Shown here piece after piece: positions 1-6,947 of a stretch of 21,646 nucleotides of DNA. Below the pieces are notes generated by a model that was not told where the DNA came from, did no database searches, and was given only the letters and a program-made list of their open reading frames with translations. Position 1 is the stretch's first letter, and the number at the start of each line of letters is the position of its first letter. The position numbers and the translations under genes were made by a program. Source of the DNA: JBMFLE01 sp049971355 (GTDB taxonomy: Bacteria; Patescibacteriota; Patescibacteriia; UBA2591; UBA4787); assembly GCA_049971355.1 (NCBI GenBank), contig JBMFLE010000005.1:1-21646 (forward strand), in the 5' to 3' direction.

Positions 1-10
1 ACGAATAGTT

Positions 11-74
11 TCCGAAATTAAAGTAAGTTCGGAGTGTTCGGATAAATTTGTAGGTTAGGATGATTTTATGCAAT
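11..74 (+). repeat. Direct repeat copy A flanking the first GxxExxY gene
   Basis: This 64-base stretch recurs at 434-497 with 62 of 64 bases identical (differences at 35/458 and 62/485). It ends with ATGCAAT, the first seven bases of the PrgI gene at 491. Copy A therefore looks like a duplicate of the PrgI upstream region plus its start, separated from the real one by the GxxExxY gene. The repeat period is 423 bases. Confidence 0.9.
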
Positions 75-449
75 ATGAAAGATAAAATTATTCACAAAGA
101 ATTATCGTATAAAATAGTGGGCATTTTATTTCAAGCACACGATCAATTGGGCCGATATTGCCGCGAGAAACAATACGGAGATTTATTAGAGAAGCTGTTT
201 ATTAAAGAAGGTATTAAATTTAGACGAGAATACCCAATAGTTATTGATAATAAAAAGACATATTTTGTTGATTTTTGTATTGAAGATGTTCTATTACTTG
301 ATATAAAATGTAAGCCATTTATCACCAAAGAGGATTACTATCAAATGAGAAGATATTTAGAATTATGTAATTTTAAACTCGGTTTAGTCGTTAATTTTAG
401 AAATAAATATTTACAGCCAAAACGAATTTTAAATCCGAAATTAAAGTAA
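75..449 (+). CDS. GxxExxY family protein (PD-(D/E)XK-like), cassette copy 1
   Basis: Small protein of the GxxExxY family, which is related to PD-(D/E)XK nuclease folds; its biochemical role is not established. Visible are the family motif LGRYCREKQY near residues 26-35, a VDFCIED beta-strand segment, the pair LLDIKCK (the usual E-x-K is here D-x-K, which may weaken catalysis), EDYYQMRRYLE, and the C-terminal VNFRNKYLQPKRILNP block. The ATG at 75 (MKDKIIHKELSYK) is preferred over the in-frame ATG at 60, because 60 lies inside the flanking repeat and the family usually starts near the ELSYKI segment. The gene sits between two 64-base direct repeats just before PrgI and is not a known T4SS component. 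It looks like a passenger or mobile cassette; about 124 residues is normal for the family. Confidence 0.85.
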   Translation: MKDKIIHKELSYKIVGILFQAHDQLGRYCREKQYGDLLEKLFIKEGIKFRREYPIVIDNKKTYFVDFCIEDVLLLDIKCKPFITKEDYYQMRRYLELCNFKLGLVVNFRNKYLQPKRILNPKLK

Positions 450-497
450 GTTCGGAGCGTTCGGATAAATTTGTAGGTTAGGATTATTTTATGCAAT
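434..497 (+). repeat. Direct repeat copy B, between GxxExxY and PrgI
   Basis: Second copy of the 64-base repeat at 11-74. It begins inside the last codons of the GxxExxY gene (the PKLK-stop end) and runs through the PrgI start codon. Shorter relatives are at 975-1016 (+, 40 of 42 bases), 1057-1073 (inverted, 17 bases), about 1088-1106 (+) and 21630-21646 (inverted, 17 bases). Confidence 0.9.
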
Positions 498-907
498 TTG
501 TTGTCCCACAATTCATTGATATTGAACCAAAGATATTTGGGCCGATTACGCCCCGTCAATTTATTATTTTAATCATCACCGGTGGTTTAATTTTTGTCGC
601 TTATAAGACTTGTGATTTTTCTTTATTTATAATTATTGGAGTTTTTTTATTTGCTTCTGGCGGAACCTTGGCTTTTCTGAAAATCAACGGTCGGCCAGTT
701 CATTATTTCCTTTTGAATTTATTTCAAACTTTCAGAAAACCAAAATTAAGAATTTGGCGGAAAGAATTTATTTTGGAAAAAGAATTAAAAATTAAAGAGG
801 AAATAGAAATTCCACCAGTTAAAGTGCCGCGCAAACCCCTGCCCACCAGCCGACTTTCCGAAATTTCCTTATTAGTTGATACAGGAGGAATGTATAGGGA
901 AGAATAA
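491..907 (+). CDS. PrgI family membrane protein of T4SS-like locus
   Basis: A 138-residue protein of the PrgI type (PF12666). In Gram-positive and CPR conjugation-like loci this is a small inner-membrane protein encoded just before VirB4, with a VirB3-like position. The N-terminus MQFVVPQFIDIEPKIFGPIT is typical, followed by two membrane helices at about residues 24-42 and 44-63. The chain then has GRPVHYFLLNLFQTFRKPKLRIWRK, which matches the family's basic cytoplasmic segment, and a charged tail to residue 138. The start is fixed by the family N-terminus. No Shine-Dalgarno is visible. The TraC-like and VirB4 genes follow downstream, supporting a role in the membrane base of the apparatus. 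Confidence 0.88.
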   Translation: MQFVVPQFIDIEPKIFGPITPRQFIILIITGGLIFVAYKTCDFSLFIIIGVFLFASGGTLAFLKINGRPVHYFLLNLFQTFRKPKLRIWRKEFILEKELKIKEEIEIPPVKVPRKPLPTSRLSEISLLVDTGGMYREE

Positions 908-910
908 TAT

Positions 911-960
911 AATCGCCAAATAATAAACTAAATAGAAGCGAATTAAATGCGAATATAAAA
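911..960. repeat. Dispersed intergenic repeat, copy 1
   Basis: This 50-base stretch matches 8541-8590 at 47 of 50 positions. Both copies begin a few bases after the stop codon of a T4SS-locus gene (PrgI here, the beta-propeller there). Neither lies in a coding region. Confidence 0.88.
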
Positions 961-972
961 GAAGAAGCAGGC

Positions 973-1073
973 AATTCGGAGCGTTCGGATAAATTCGTAG
1001 GTTAGGATGATTTTATACTTACAATCAAAATAAAATAATCCAAACAATCCGAACGTATCCGAACACTCCGAAT
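973..1073. repeat. Large imperfect hairpin built from the GxxExxY-flanking repeat
   Basis: The left arm (973-1016) is a third copy of the GxxExxY-flanking repeat. The right arm (about 1029-1073) reads back as its complement in pieces: ATAAAATAATCC opposes GGTTAGGATGATTTTAT, and TATCCGAACACTCCGAA (1057-1073) opposes the TTCGGAGcGTTCGGATA start. A roughly 100-nucleotide folded element in the PrgI-TraC gap is likely. Another fragment follows at about 1088-1106. No gene is seen in 908-1158. Confidence 0.7.
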
Positions 1074-1158
1074 AGTTTATGAGAAATAAAAGTAAGTTCG
1101 GAGCGTAAGGATTATCAATCTTAAACTTAAAAATTATTAACTTCCTATTTTAGTGATT

Positions 1159-1815
1159 ATGAATAAATTGCCCCCTACCCAAAGATATTTGGATATTTCT
1201 GAAATCCGTAATGATACCGTTGTTCTTAAGGACGGCACTTTGCGGGCTGTGCTTTTGGTTTCTTCAATTAATTTCGGTCTAAAATCCGAAGATGAACAAA
1301 AGGCAGTTATTGCTGCTTATGTCCAGTTTTTAAACACCCTTGAATATCCAATTCAAATTGTTGTTCAGTCGCGCAAATTAAATATCGAGCCGTATTTGTT
1401 AAATTTAAGAAATCGTCAGAGAGAACAAACTAATGAATTATTAAAAGCCCAGATGGCTGATTATATTGATTTTGTTAAAGAGCTAGTTGAATTAGGAGAG
1501 ATTATGAGTAAAAAATTTTTCTTAGTTGTTCCTTATAATCCAATGGGCGACAAAAAAAGAGGCTTTTTGGCCCGGATTTCCGATGTTTTATCAGCCGGAA
1601 TGATTATTAGATTAAAGCGGGAAAGATTTGAAAAATATCGTGAACAGCTTTTTAAGCGAGTTGAAAATGTCATTTCTGCCCTATCAAGTATGGGCCTGAA
1701 TGCTGTTCCTTTAGACACCCAAAGTTTAATTGAATTGTTTTACAATATTTACAATCCAGTCGAGTCCGAGACACAGAAATTAGTGGAAATGAATAAATTG
1801 AGAGTAGAAGAATAA
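1159..1815 (+). CDS. TraC/VirB4 N-terminal-domain protein (separate subunit)
   Basis: A 218-residue protein resembling the N-terminal, non-ATPase domain of TraC/VirB4 ATPases. In CPR loci this domain is commonly a separate gene directly before the ATPase gene. The sequence opens MNKLPPTQRYLDISEIRNDT, followed by LKDGTLRAVLLVSSINFGLKSEDEQ, FLNTLEYPIQIVVQSRKLN and KKFFLVVPYNP, which are typical of this domain. A coiled, charged helix region (about 155-185) precedes LIELFYNIYNP. The ATG at 1159 is preferred over the GTG at 1153 because it gives the standard N-terminus. No Walker motifs are present, as expected. It probably pairs with the ATPase at 2327 at the inner membrane. Confidence 0.85.
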   Translation: MNKLPPTQRYLDISEIRNDTVVLKDGTLRAVLLVSSINFGLKSEDEQKAVIAAYVQFLNTLEYPIQIVVQSRKLNIEPYLLNLRNRQREQTNELLKAQMADYIDFVKELVELGEIMSKKFFLVVPYNPMGDKKRGFLARISDVLSAGMIIRLKRERFEKYREQLFKRVENVISALSSMGLNAVPLDTQSLIELFYNIYNPVESETQKLVEMNKLRVEE

Positions 1816-1854
1816 CAACATGATGCTAATCTACGAATAATATGCCAATCTACT

Positions 1855-1867
1855 AATTGCGAATGAT
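1855..1867. repeat. Left arm of inverted repeat flanking GxxExxY copy 2
   Basis: AATTGCGAAT (1855-1864) is the exact complement of 2272-2281, and TGCGAATGAT (1858-1867) is the exact complement of 2286-2295. The arms lie on either side of the broken GxxExxY gene. Confidence 0.65.
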
Positions 1868-2263
1868 TGTGGGCGGATTTACCAATTTAGTCTATCCTGA
1901 TCTCTCTTATAAAATTAATGGGATTTTATTTGCCGTTCATAATGAGTTGGGTAGATTTTGTAATGAAAAACAATATGCAGATGCCATTGAGGGTTATTGT
2001 AAAAAGATAGGAATTAAATATGAGCGCGAAAAAATTTTGCCACCATCATTTATTGGAGAATTAAAAGGTAGAAATAAAATAGATTTTTTGATTGAAGATA
2101 AAATAATTTTAGAGGTAAAAGCAAAACGTATCTTACAAAGAGAAGACTATTATCAAACCAACGCTACTTGGTAGCTTTTAGTAAAAAATTGGCTATAATA
2201 GTTAATTTTCGAGATAAATATATTCATCCCAAACGAATTCTTAATTCTTTGGCTAGAGAATAA
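1863..2263 (+). pseudogene. GxxExxY family gene, frameshifted (cassette copy 2)
   Basis: Second GxxExxY gene, lying between the two halves of the VirB4 system. Motifs visible: LGRFCNEKQY, the acidic strand KIDFLIED, and IILEVKAK with the E-x-K pair intact, unlike copy 1. The frame breaks at about 2158-2160: after EDYYQT the current frame gives NATW and a TAG ending at 2174. Adding one base there restores QRYLVAFSKKLAIIVNFRDKYIHPKRILNS through to TAA at 2261-2263, the normal family ending. So one base has been lost, and the product would lack its C-terminal third; a sequencing error is the alternative. The start is uncertain: ATG 1863 or TTG 1857 are possible and both overlap the left inverted repeat. 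Confidence 0.82.
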
Positions 2264-2271
2264 TTACATTT

Positions 2272-2312
2272 ATTCGCAATTCGCATCATTCGCATAAATT
2301 CGCATATTCGCA
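2272..2312. repeat. Five spaced copies of the word ATTCGCA
   Basis: ATTCGCA occurs at 2272, 2279, 2288, 2298 and 2306. The array lies between the broken GxxExxY gene and the VirB4 start, and its first copies form an inverted repeat with 1855-1867 on the other side of the GxxExxY gene. Spacing is irregular (7-10 bases), so this is not a CRISPR. Confidence 0.85.
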
Positions 2313-2326
2313 TCACATTGATACTT

Positions 2327-4318
2327 ATGGCAATATTACCAGAAACACTCAAAAAACCAACAATCAAAGAGGAGAAACCAAAATTAACCCCTGAAGAGCG
2401 GGCTAAAATTGAGGCTAAAAAAATAACTGTTGGCAAAGAACTTTTATCAGCCGAGGAAGCCTATTTGAAAGGTCTAATTACTATTCGCGATTTAATCGCC
2501 CCGGCTGCTTTTCAGGTTAGTCCTTTTTTTCTTCAACTTGGCGATAAATATGTTCGAACAATTTTTGTCACCGCCTATCCTCGCTATATCGCGGTTGGTT
2601 GGTTCGCTCCAGTTATAAATTATAATGCTCCGCTTGATATCGCGATGTTTTTCTATCCCGTTCCGGCTGGTGTTGTTTTAAAACAACTTCAAAAAAGAGT
2701 TGGTAATATTGAGGCAGAGTTGAGCGCGGAAAGAGAAAAGGGTATGCCTCGTGATCCTTTAAAAGAAACAGCCTTGCAAGATATTGAAAAATTGCGCGAT
2801 GATTTAACAACTGGTGTTGAACATTTTTTTCAATTTGCCCTTTATGTTACTTTATACGCTAATTCAGAAAAAGAATTAGATTTGTTGACTGAAAGAATTG
2901 AGGCAATTTTTGGTTCAAAATTGGTTTATACTCGACGAGTTTTGTATCAAGCCGAACAAGGTTTTAACTCAACTTTACCTTTAGCCAATGATGAGTTAAT
3001 GATTGTTTTTAATATGAATTCTTCGCCCTGTGCCTCAAGTTTTCCATTTATTTCCGCTGATGTCACTTCAGATAACGGAATCTTATATGGTATCAATCGT
3101 CATAATAACAGTTTAATTTTATTTGACCGCTTCAGTCTGCAAAACGCTAATATGACAGTTTTTGCCACTTCGGGCGCGGGTAAGAGTTACGCTATAAAAT
3201 TAGAAGTTTTGCGTTCTTTAATGATGGGTACTGATATAATAATTATTGACCCAGAAAGAGAATATAAATATCTCTCTGATGCAGTTGGCGGAACTTATAT
3301 TAACATTTCTTTGGCTTCTGAGAGCAAGCTCAATCCTTTTGATTTACCGCGACCAATCTCTAAGGATGTAAAAGTAGCCGATATTATTCGTTCAGCGGTA
3401 ATAACTTTAAAGGGATTGTTAAAAATTATGATTGGTCGACCCGACGAGAAGGGAGTCAGACAATTTAGTCCAGAAGAGGATTCAATCATTGACCGGGCCT
3501 TATTAGAAACCTATGCCAAAAAAGATATTGTTCCCGGCTGCGATTTGACCAAGGTGGAGATGCCTATAATGACTGATTTACAAAATATCTTAGAAGGGAT
3601 GGAAGGCGGTGCGGAATTAGCCGAAAGATTAAAGAAATATACCGAAGGAACATTTGCTGGCCTAATTAATCACCCGACTAATGTTAAAATGGATAATCAA
3701 TTAGTTGTTTTTTCGGTTCGTGATTTAGAGGACGAATTGAGACCAATTGCTATTTATACTATTGTCAATTATATTTGGAATGTTGTTCGTTCAGAATTAA
3801 AAAAGAGAATTTTAGTCATTGATGAGGCTTGGTGGTTAATGCAGCATGAGGATTCGGCAAAATTTATTTTTGCTTTGGTTAAAAGATGTAGAAAATATTA
3901 TTTAGGCGTGACAACAATTACTCAGGATGTTAATGATTTCTTGACTTCGGTTTACGGCAAAGCAATTGTTAACAACTCAGCCCTGCAATTACTTTTAAAA
4001 CAGACACCGGCGGCTATTGATTTAGTTACTCAGACATTTATGTTGACAGAAGGAGAAAAGTATCTATTGTTAGAGTGTGGGGTGGGCGAAGGGATATTTT
4101 TTGCCGGAGCCAAACACGCGGCCATTAAAGTTGTTGCTTCCTATTCTGAGGATCAGTTAATTACCTCAGATCCACGACAAATTTTAGAAATTGAGCAAGC
4201 AAAAAGGGAATTTGCCGAAAGTTTGGCCCAAAAGGAGGCAGGCCTAGGGGACCTTTTAGATTTGGAAGCAGGGGCGGAACCATTACCAAAAGAACCAAGA
4301 GCAATGGAAATCGGATAA
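2327..4318 (+). CDS. virB4: VirB4/TraC-family T4SS ATPase
   Basis: A 663-residue AAA+/RecA-like ATPase expected to power assembly or substrate transfer of the type IV apparatus at the inner membrane. The N-terminal half (about 30-280) carries VirB4-type sequence, including a charged helical insertion near 125-165. The Walker A motif is ATSGAGKSYA with Lys286; the arginine-rich segment DPEREYKYL follows. Walker B is ILVIDEAWWLM with Asp499 and Glu500, followed by RCRKYYLGVTTITQDVNDF, the conserved post-Walker-B block. The ATG at 2327 is chosen over the upstream in-frame TTG (2318), which lies next to the ATTCGCA repeat array. The separate TraC-N gene upstream supplies the remaining domain. All ATPase motifs look intact, so the enzyme should be active. 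Confidence 0.93.
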   Translation: MAILPETLKKPTIKEEKPKLTPEERAKIEAKKITVGKELLSAEEAYLKGLITIRDLIAPAAFQVSPFFLQLGDKYVRTIFVTAYPRYIAVGWFAPVINYNAPLDIAMFFYPVPAGVVLKQLQKRVGNIEAELSAEREKGMPRDPLKETALQDIEKLRDDLTTGVEHFFQFALYVTLYANSEKELDLLTERIEAIFGSKLVYTRRVLYQAEQGFNSTLPLANDELMIVFNMNSSPCASSFPFISADVTSDNGILYGINRHNNSLILFDRFSLQNANMTVFATSGAGKSYAIKLEVLRSLMMGTDIIIIDPEREYKYLSDAVGGTYINISLASESKLNPFDLPRPISKDVKVADIIRSAVITLKGLLKIMIGRPDEKGVRQFSPEEDSIIDRALLETYAKKDIVPGCDLTKVEMPIMTDLQNILEGMEGGAELAERLKKYTEGTFAGLINHPTNVKMDNQLVVFSVRDLEDELRPIAIYTIVNYIWNVVRSELKKRILVIDEAWWLMQHEDSAKFIFALVKRCRKYYLGVTTITQDVNDFLTSVYGKAIVNNSALQLLLKQTPAAIDLVTQTFMLTEGEKYLLLECGVGEGIFFAGAKHAAIKVVASYSEDQLITSDPRQILEIEQAKREFAESLAQKEAGLGDLLDLEAGAEPLPKEPRAMEIG

Positions 4319-4432
4319 CCTTAATTTTCAATTTTGAATCAATTTTTTAATGATTTAATTTTAAAATTTTAAATAGATTTATTTCATCTACTTATAAATC
4401 AAAAGATAAAATTTCGCGAACGAAGTGAGTCT

Positions 4433-4493
4433 AAATTCCCGCCCCAAGGAGGCGGGGCTCGCCCAACTTCGTTGGGCGGCAAAATTCAAAATT
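4433..4493. repeat. GC-rich double-hairpin repeat, copy 1
   Basis: Two hairpins in an otherwise AT-rich gap: CCCGCC (4438-4443) with GGCGGG (4451-4456), and CGCCCAAC-ttc-GTTGGGCG (4460-4478). A degenerate second copy lies at 5109-5165, sharing the outer AAATTCCCGCCCC and GGCAAAATTCAA ends. It may also end transcripts after virB4, but no U-tract follows. Confidence 0.8.
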
Positions 4494-4500
4494 CTAAATT

Positions 4501-5052
4501 ATGCGCAAACTTATCGTAATCATCATCATTCTTATTGTCATCGGGGGCATTGTTTACTATTTAAGTCTAAAAGGCAAGCCTGCTCCATTGCCAGAGACGC
4601 CAATTGTGCCGGCCAAGGAAGGCGTAACAGGCGTAACACCGGTCACATCGCCGGTGACAATTCCGACTGTTGACCCAATTACTAAACTAAAAAACGACCT
4701 AACAATTCAGGCCCGTGTTTTTATTGAAAGATATGGCACTTGGTCGAATCAGTCAAATTTTGAAAACTTTGAAGATTTAATGCCTTTTATGACAGATAAA
4801 CTTAAAGCTGAAACTCAGGCCCTAATTTCAGAATATCAAAAAATCGAAAAGTCTAGTTATTATGGTCTGACCACTAATATCGTTTCTTTAAATTTAGAAA
4901 ATTTTATTGTTGATGAAAAAGCAGAATTTTCCGCCTCTGTTCAACAGCAAGAGACAAAAAATGGCCAAGTAAATATTTTATATAAAACAGTAAAATTAAC
5001 TTTTGTTAAGGAAGGAACAAAATGGTTAGGGGATGAAATAGTAATGAAATAG
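4501..5052 (+). CDS. Anchored extracytoplasmic protein, NTF2/VirB8-like candidate
   Basis: A 183-residue protein with one N-terminal membrane anchor (residues 4-22, a run of I/V/L), a Pro/Thr-rich linker (about 26-60) and a globular domain (65-183). The domain starts RVFIERYGTWSNQSNFENFEDLMPFMTDKLK and ends in alternating beta strands. This layout and position in the locus resemble VirB8/TcpC-like proteins with an NTF2-like fold, which scaffold T4SS assembly outside the membrane. That assignment is inference from topology and context; no diagnostic motif is visible. It follows virB4 after a gap with a GC-rich hairpin repeat. The ATG has no visible Shine-Dalgarno, as is common in this locus. 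Confidence 0.7.
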   Translation: MRKLIVIIIILIVIGGIVYYLSLKGKPAPLPETPIVPAKEGVTGVTPVTSPVTIPTVDPITKLKNDLTIQARVFIERYGTWSNQSNFENFEDLMPFMTDKLKAETQALISEYQKIEKSSYYGLTTNIVSLNLENFIVDEKAEFSASVQQQETKNGQVNILYKTVKLTFVKEGTKWLGDEIVMK

Positions 5053-5108
5053 GGAAATAGGGAAATAATGTCAAAGTTCCAATGTTAAATGTCTTCATTA
5101 GAAATTTA

Positions 5109-5165
5109 AAATTCCCGCCCCAAAAGGCCGAGGCTCGTCCAACTTCGTTGGCCGGCAAAATTCAA
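5109..5165. repeat. GC-rich hairpin repeat, copy 2 (degenerate)
   Basis: Shares the ends and the CCAAC-ttc-GTTGG hairpin core of 4433-4493, but the first stem is disrupted (GGCCGAGGC instead of GGCGGGGC). It is immediately followed by the CAGCCC hairpin cluster. Confidence 0.78.
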
Positions 5166-5219
5166 CCACAGCCCATTTTCAATGGGCTGGGTTGCCCAGC
5201 CCTTTAATAAGGGCTGTGG
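5166..5219. repeat. Overlapping CAGCCC hairpins with two alternative folds
   Basis: Four perfect stems share the word CAGCCC: outer 5166-5174 with 5211-5219 (9 bp); a, 5169-5177 with 5181-5189 (9 bp, loop ttc); b, 5184-5191 with 5195-5202 (8 bp, loop ttg); c, 5197-5204 with 5209-5216 (8 bp, loop taat). The outer stem plus b exclude a plus c, so the RNA has two competing folds. It lies 15 bases before the start of the next gene. Confidence 0.85.
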
Positions 5220-5233
5220 CAAAATTCAAGAAT

Positions 5234-5968
5234 ATGCCCAATGTTTTAGAAACAATAGCTGAATTGCCAGATGAAATGGCTCAAAGGAGGGAGCTTTATC
5301 GTCAGCAAATGCGTCAGCGAATGGCTGCTAAGCCAATTGAAATGAGGAGAGCCGAAACGCCCCTTGAAAAGCCAGGGACTGAGACGGACATAGCAACTCA
5401 ACTGAAAGGAGAACAGGCTAAAGCGCGAGCCGCAGCAGCTGGTGCTCAGGCAGTGATTGAAAAAATGAAAGCGGGTGATATTGGTGGGGCGATTGAGGCC
5501 GGAATAGCCGCGGCAGCTGAAGTTGGTGGGCAGCTACTAACAGCTCAGATATTGAAATTTATGTGGCTGCATGTCTATTGGGTTTTACCGATGCTCTATA
5601 TTAATTTTCATTTTATTATGCGTTATGTGGCCGGACAAAAAACTTTTTGTCGATTTAGTGAAGAGTGGATGCCGGCGTCAAAAATTCCAGGTGGAAGGGC
5701 AGGGGGTCCAATTGGCGGCGGTGCTGGTAAAGGAATCGGAGAAGCACTTAGTTTTGCCCAAGAGGCGCCCCAAAGAGGATTAGAAATTTTAGAATTTTGT
5801 GCCTGGGGATTAGCCAATGGTATTTTGGCTTTGATTATCGCCTTTATTGTAACTGTAGTTTATTTTGTTGTTCATCCTTGTGATGCATTGGCGATAACAG
5901 TTGGCGGGGGTGAAGTTTTTAAATGGATAATAGGGGCGCTTGGTAAAATTAATGGTTTATGTGAATAA
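5234..5968 (+). CDS. Two-helix membrane protein of the T4SS-like locus, unknown function
   Basis: A 244-residue protein I cannot place in a named family. The first ~90 residues are charged and Ala/Gln/Arg-rich, probably helical and cytoplasmic. Two membrane segments are visible at about residues 98-125 (WLHVYWVLPMLYINFHFI) and 193-215 (ILALIIAFIVTVVYFVV), separated by a Gly-rich linker (GGRAGGPIGGGAGKG). It ends in a short hydrophobic tail with a C-terminal Cys. ATG 5234 (MPNVLETIAELPDEM) is chosen because the upstream in-frame TTG (5192) lies inside a hairpin. Its position between the VirB8-like candidate and the pilin suggests a membrane-channel role comparable to VirB6, but this is context only. 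Confidence 0.72.
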   Translation: MPNVLETIAELPDEMAQRRELYRQQMRQRMAAKPIEMRRAETPLEKPGTETDIATQLKGEQAKARAAAAGAQAVIEKMKAGDIGGAIEAGIAAAAEVGGQLLTAQILKFMWLHVYWVLPMLYINFHFIMRYVAGQKTFCRFSEEWMPASKIPGGRAGGPIGGGAGKGIGEALSFAQEAPQRGLEILEFCAWGLANGILALIIAFIVTVVYFVVHPCDALAITVGGGEVFKWIIGALGKINGLCE

Positions 5969-5978
5969 AGATTAATTT

Positions 5979-6947
5979 ATGAAAAAAATTACTAAACTAT
6001 CTCTAAGAACAATTTTATTTTTAAGTTTTTTGGGTGTTTTATTATTCATTGATTTTCATTTAGTTTCTGCTCAGACGATATTTAAGCCGCAAATTGGCGT
6101 TGGCACTGAATTTCCAGTTGGTGTGGAAAAAGAAATAACTGGTTGGGCTTTCGCTGAATATATTGTTGCTTTTTATAAATGGTCGGTTAGAGCGATTGCT
6201 GTCCTAGCTGTGGTGATGATTATGAAGGCTGGTTTCCAATGGATGACTTCAGCCGGTAATGCCCCGGCTATTTCCCGAGCAAAAGATCAGATGATTTCGG
6301 CCATTATCGGTTTAGTTCTGGCCCTAGGGGCCAATTTGCTTTTAACAGCCATTAACCCAGCTTTGACCAGGTTTAAGAAGTTGGAGATTGCTACTATTGA
6401 AAATATTGCTGCATGTCCTGGGGGAAGGGGGTGGAACGACGTCAGTCCAAACGAGGGTTTCCAAAAATGCGCACATTATTGCATAGAGGAAATGGTTTCA
6501 GAGGTAAATTCGTCAGCGTCAAAACCGATACCAGGCACTAATATTTTTTGTTGCGAATGCGGTGAAAAACTGCTAACGAAGTGTGATGAGGGGGACGAGA
6601 AAGTCGATTATACAAAATTCGATTATTTTACAGGTTGTTGTAAACATTGTCTTACGCAAAATCTACAAGTTGATAAGTGTTATGCAATTGATACTAAAAT
6701 TGATTTAGGTATTGATTTTACTTGCGTAAAATGCGTTTCTGTTGTTAAAGGTCGGGAAGGATGCGAGCAGGAAAATAGAGGATGGGGAATGACGGCCGGA
6801 TTAAGTAGTAGTTGTGCTTATAATATTGGAAATGAAGCAATCTGTAAGAGACACTCTGATAACAATTATGAGTGCGTAAGGGAACCGAGCGCGCCAGGGG
6901 GAAGGGATTTTCAATGCCGGCCAAAATATAAAGGACCAGGAGGATAG
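5979..6947 (+). CDS. VirB2/TrbC-like pilin with cysteine-rich extension, ends at in-frame TAG
   Basis: 322 residues as read. A signal peptide (about 1-31, ending LVSAQ) is followed by a VirB2/TrbC-like two-helix core: AEYIVAFYKWSVRAIAVLAVVMIMKAGFQWM and the AKDQMISAIIGLVLALGANLLLTAINP block. This core is clearly paralogous to the pilin part of the gene at 8637. From about residue 145 the protein becomes a cysteine-rich extracellular domain (CCECGEKL, CCKHCLTQ, CVKCVS). The reading frame is closed by TAG at 6945-6947 but stays open and cysteine-rich to TAA at 7194-7196. The intended protein may thus be about 404 residues. It follows the membrane-protein gene by 10 bases, so both are likely in one transcript. 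Pilin-like core: known family; adhesion or secretion role: inference. Confidence 0.85.
   Translation: MKKITKLSLRTILFLSFLGVLLFIDFHLVSAQTIFKPQIGVGTEFPVGVEKEITGWAFAEYIVAFYKWSVRAIAVLAVVMIMKAGFQWMTSAGNAPAISRAKDQMISAIIGLVLALGANLLLTAINPALTRFKKLEIATIENIAACPGGRGWNDVSPNEGFQKCAHYCIEEMVSEVNSSASKPIPGTNIFCCECGEKLLTKCDEGDEKVDYTKFDYFTGCCKHCLTQNLQVDKCYAIDTKIDLGIDFTCVKCVSVVKGREGCEQENRGWGMTAGLSSSCAYNIGNEAICKRHSDNNYECVREPSAPGGRDFQCRPKYKGPGG

Noticed and set aside
2272..2312. Array of ATTCGCA words as a CRISPR
   Set aside because: Units are seven bases, spacers 0-3 bases, no cas genes; part of an inverted-repeat element instead.
1153..4318. VirB4 gene split in two by insertion of GxxExxY copy 2
   Set aside because: The two parts have their own normal N- and C-termini, and a separate TraC-N gene before VirB4 is the usual CPR layout. 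The cassette merely sits in the gap between them.
4425..4673. 82-residue open frame overlapping the VirB8-like candidate
   Set aside because: It runs through a hairpin repeat and is out of frame with the well-supported anchored protein gene.
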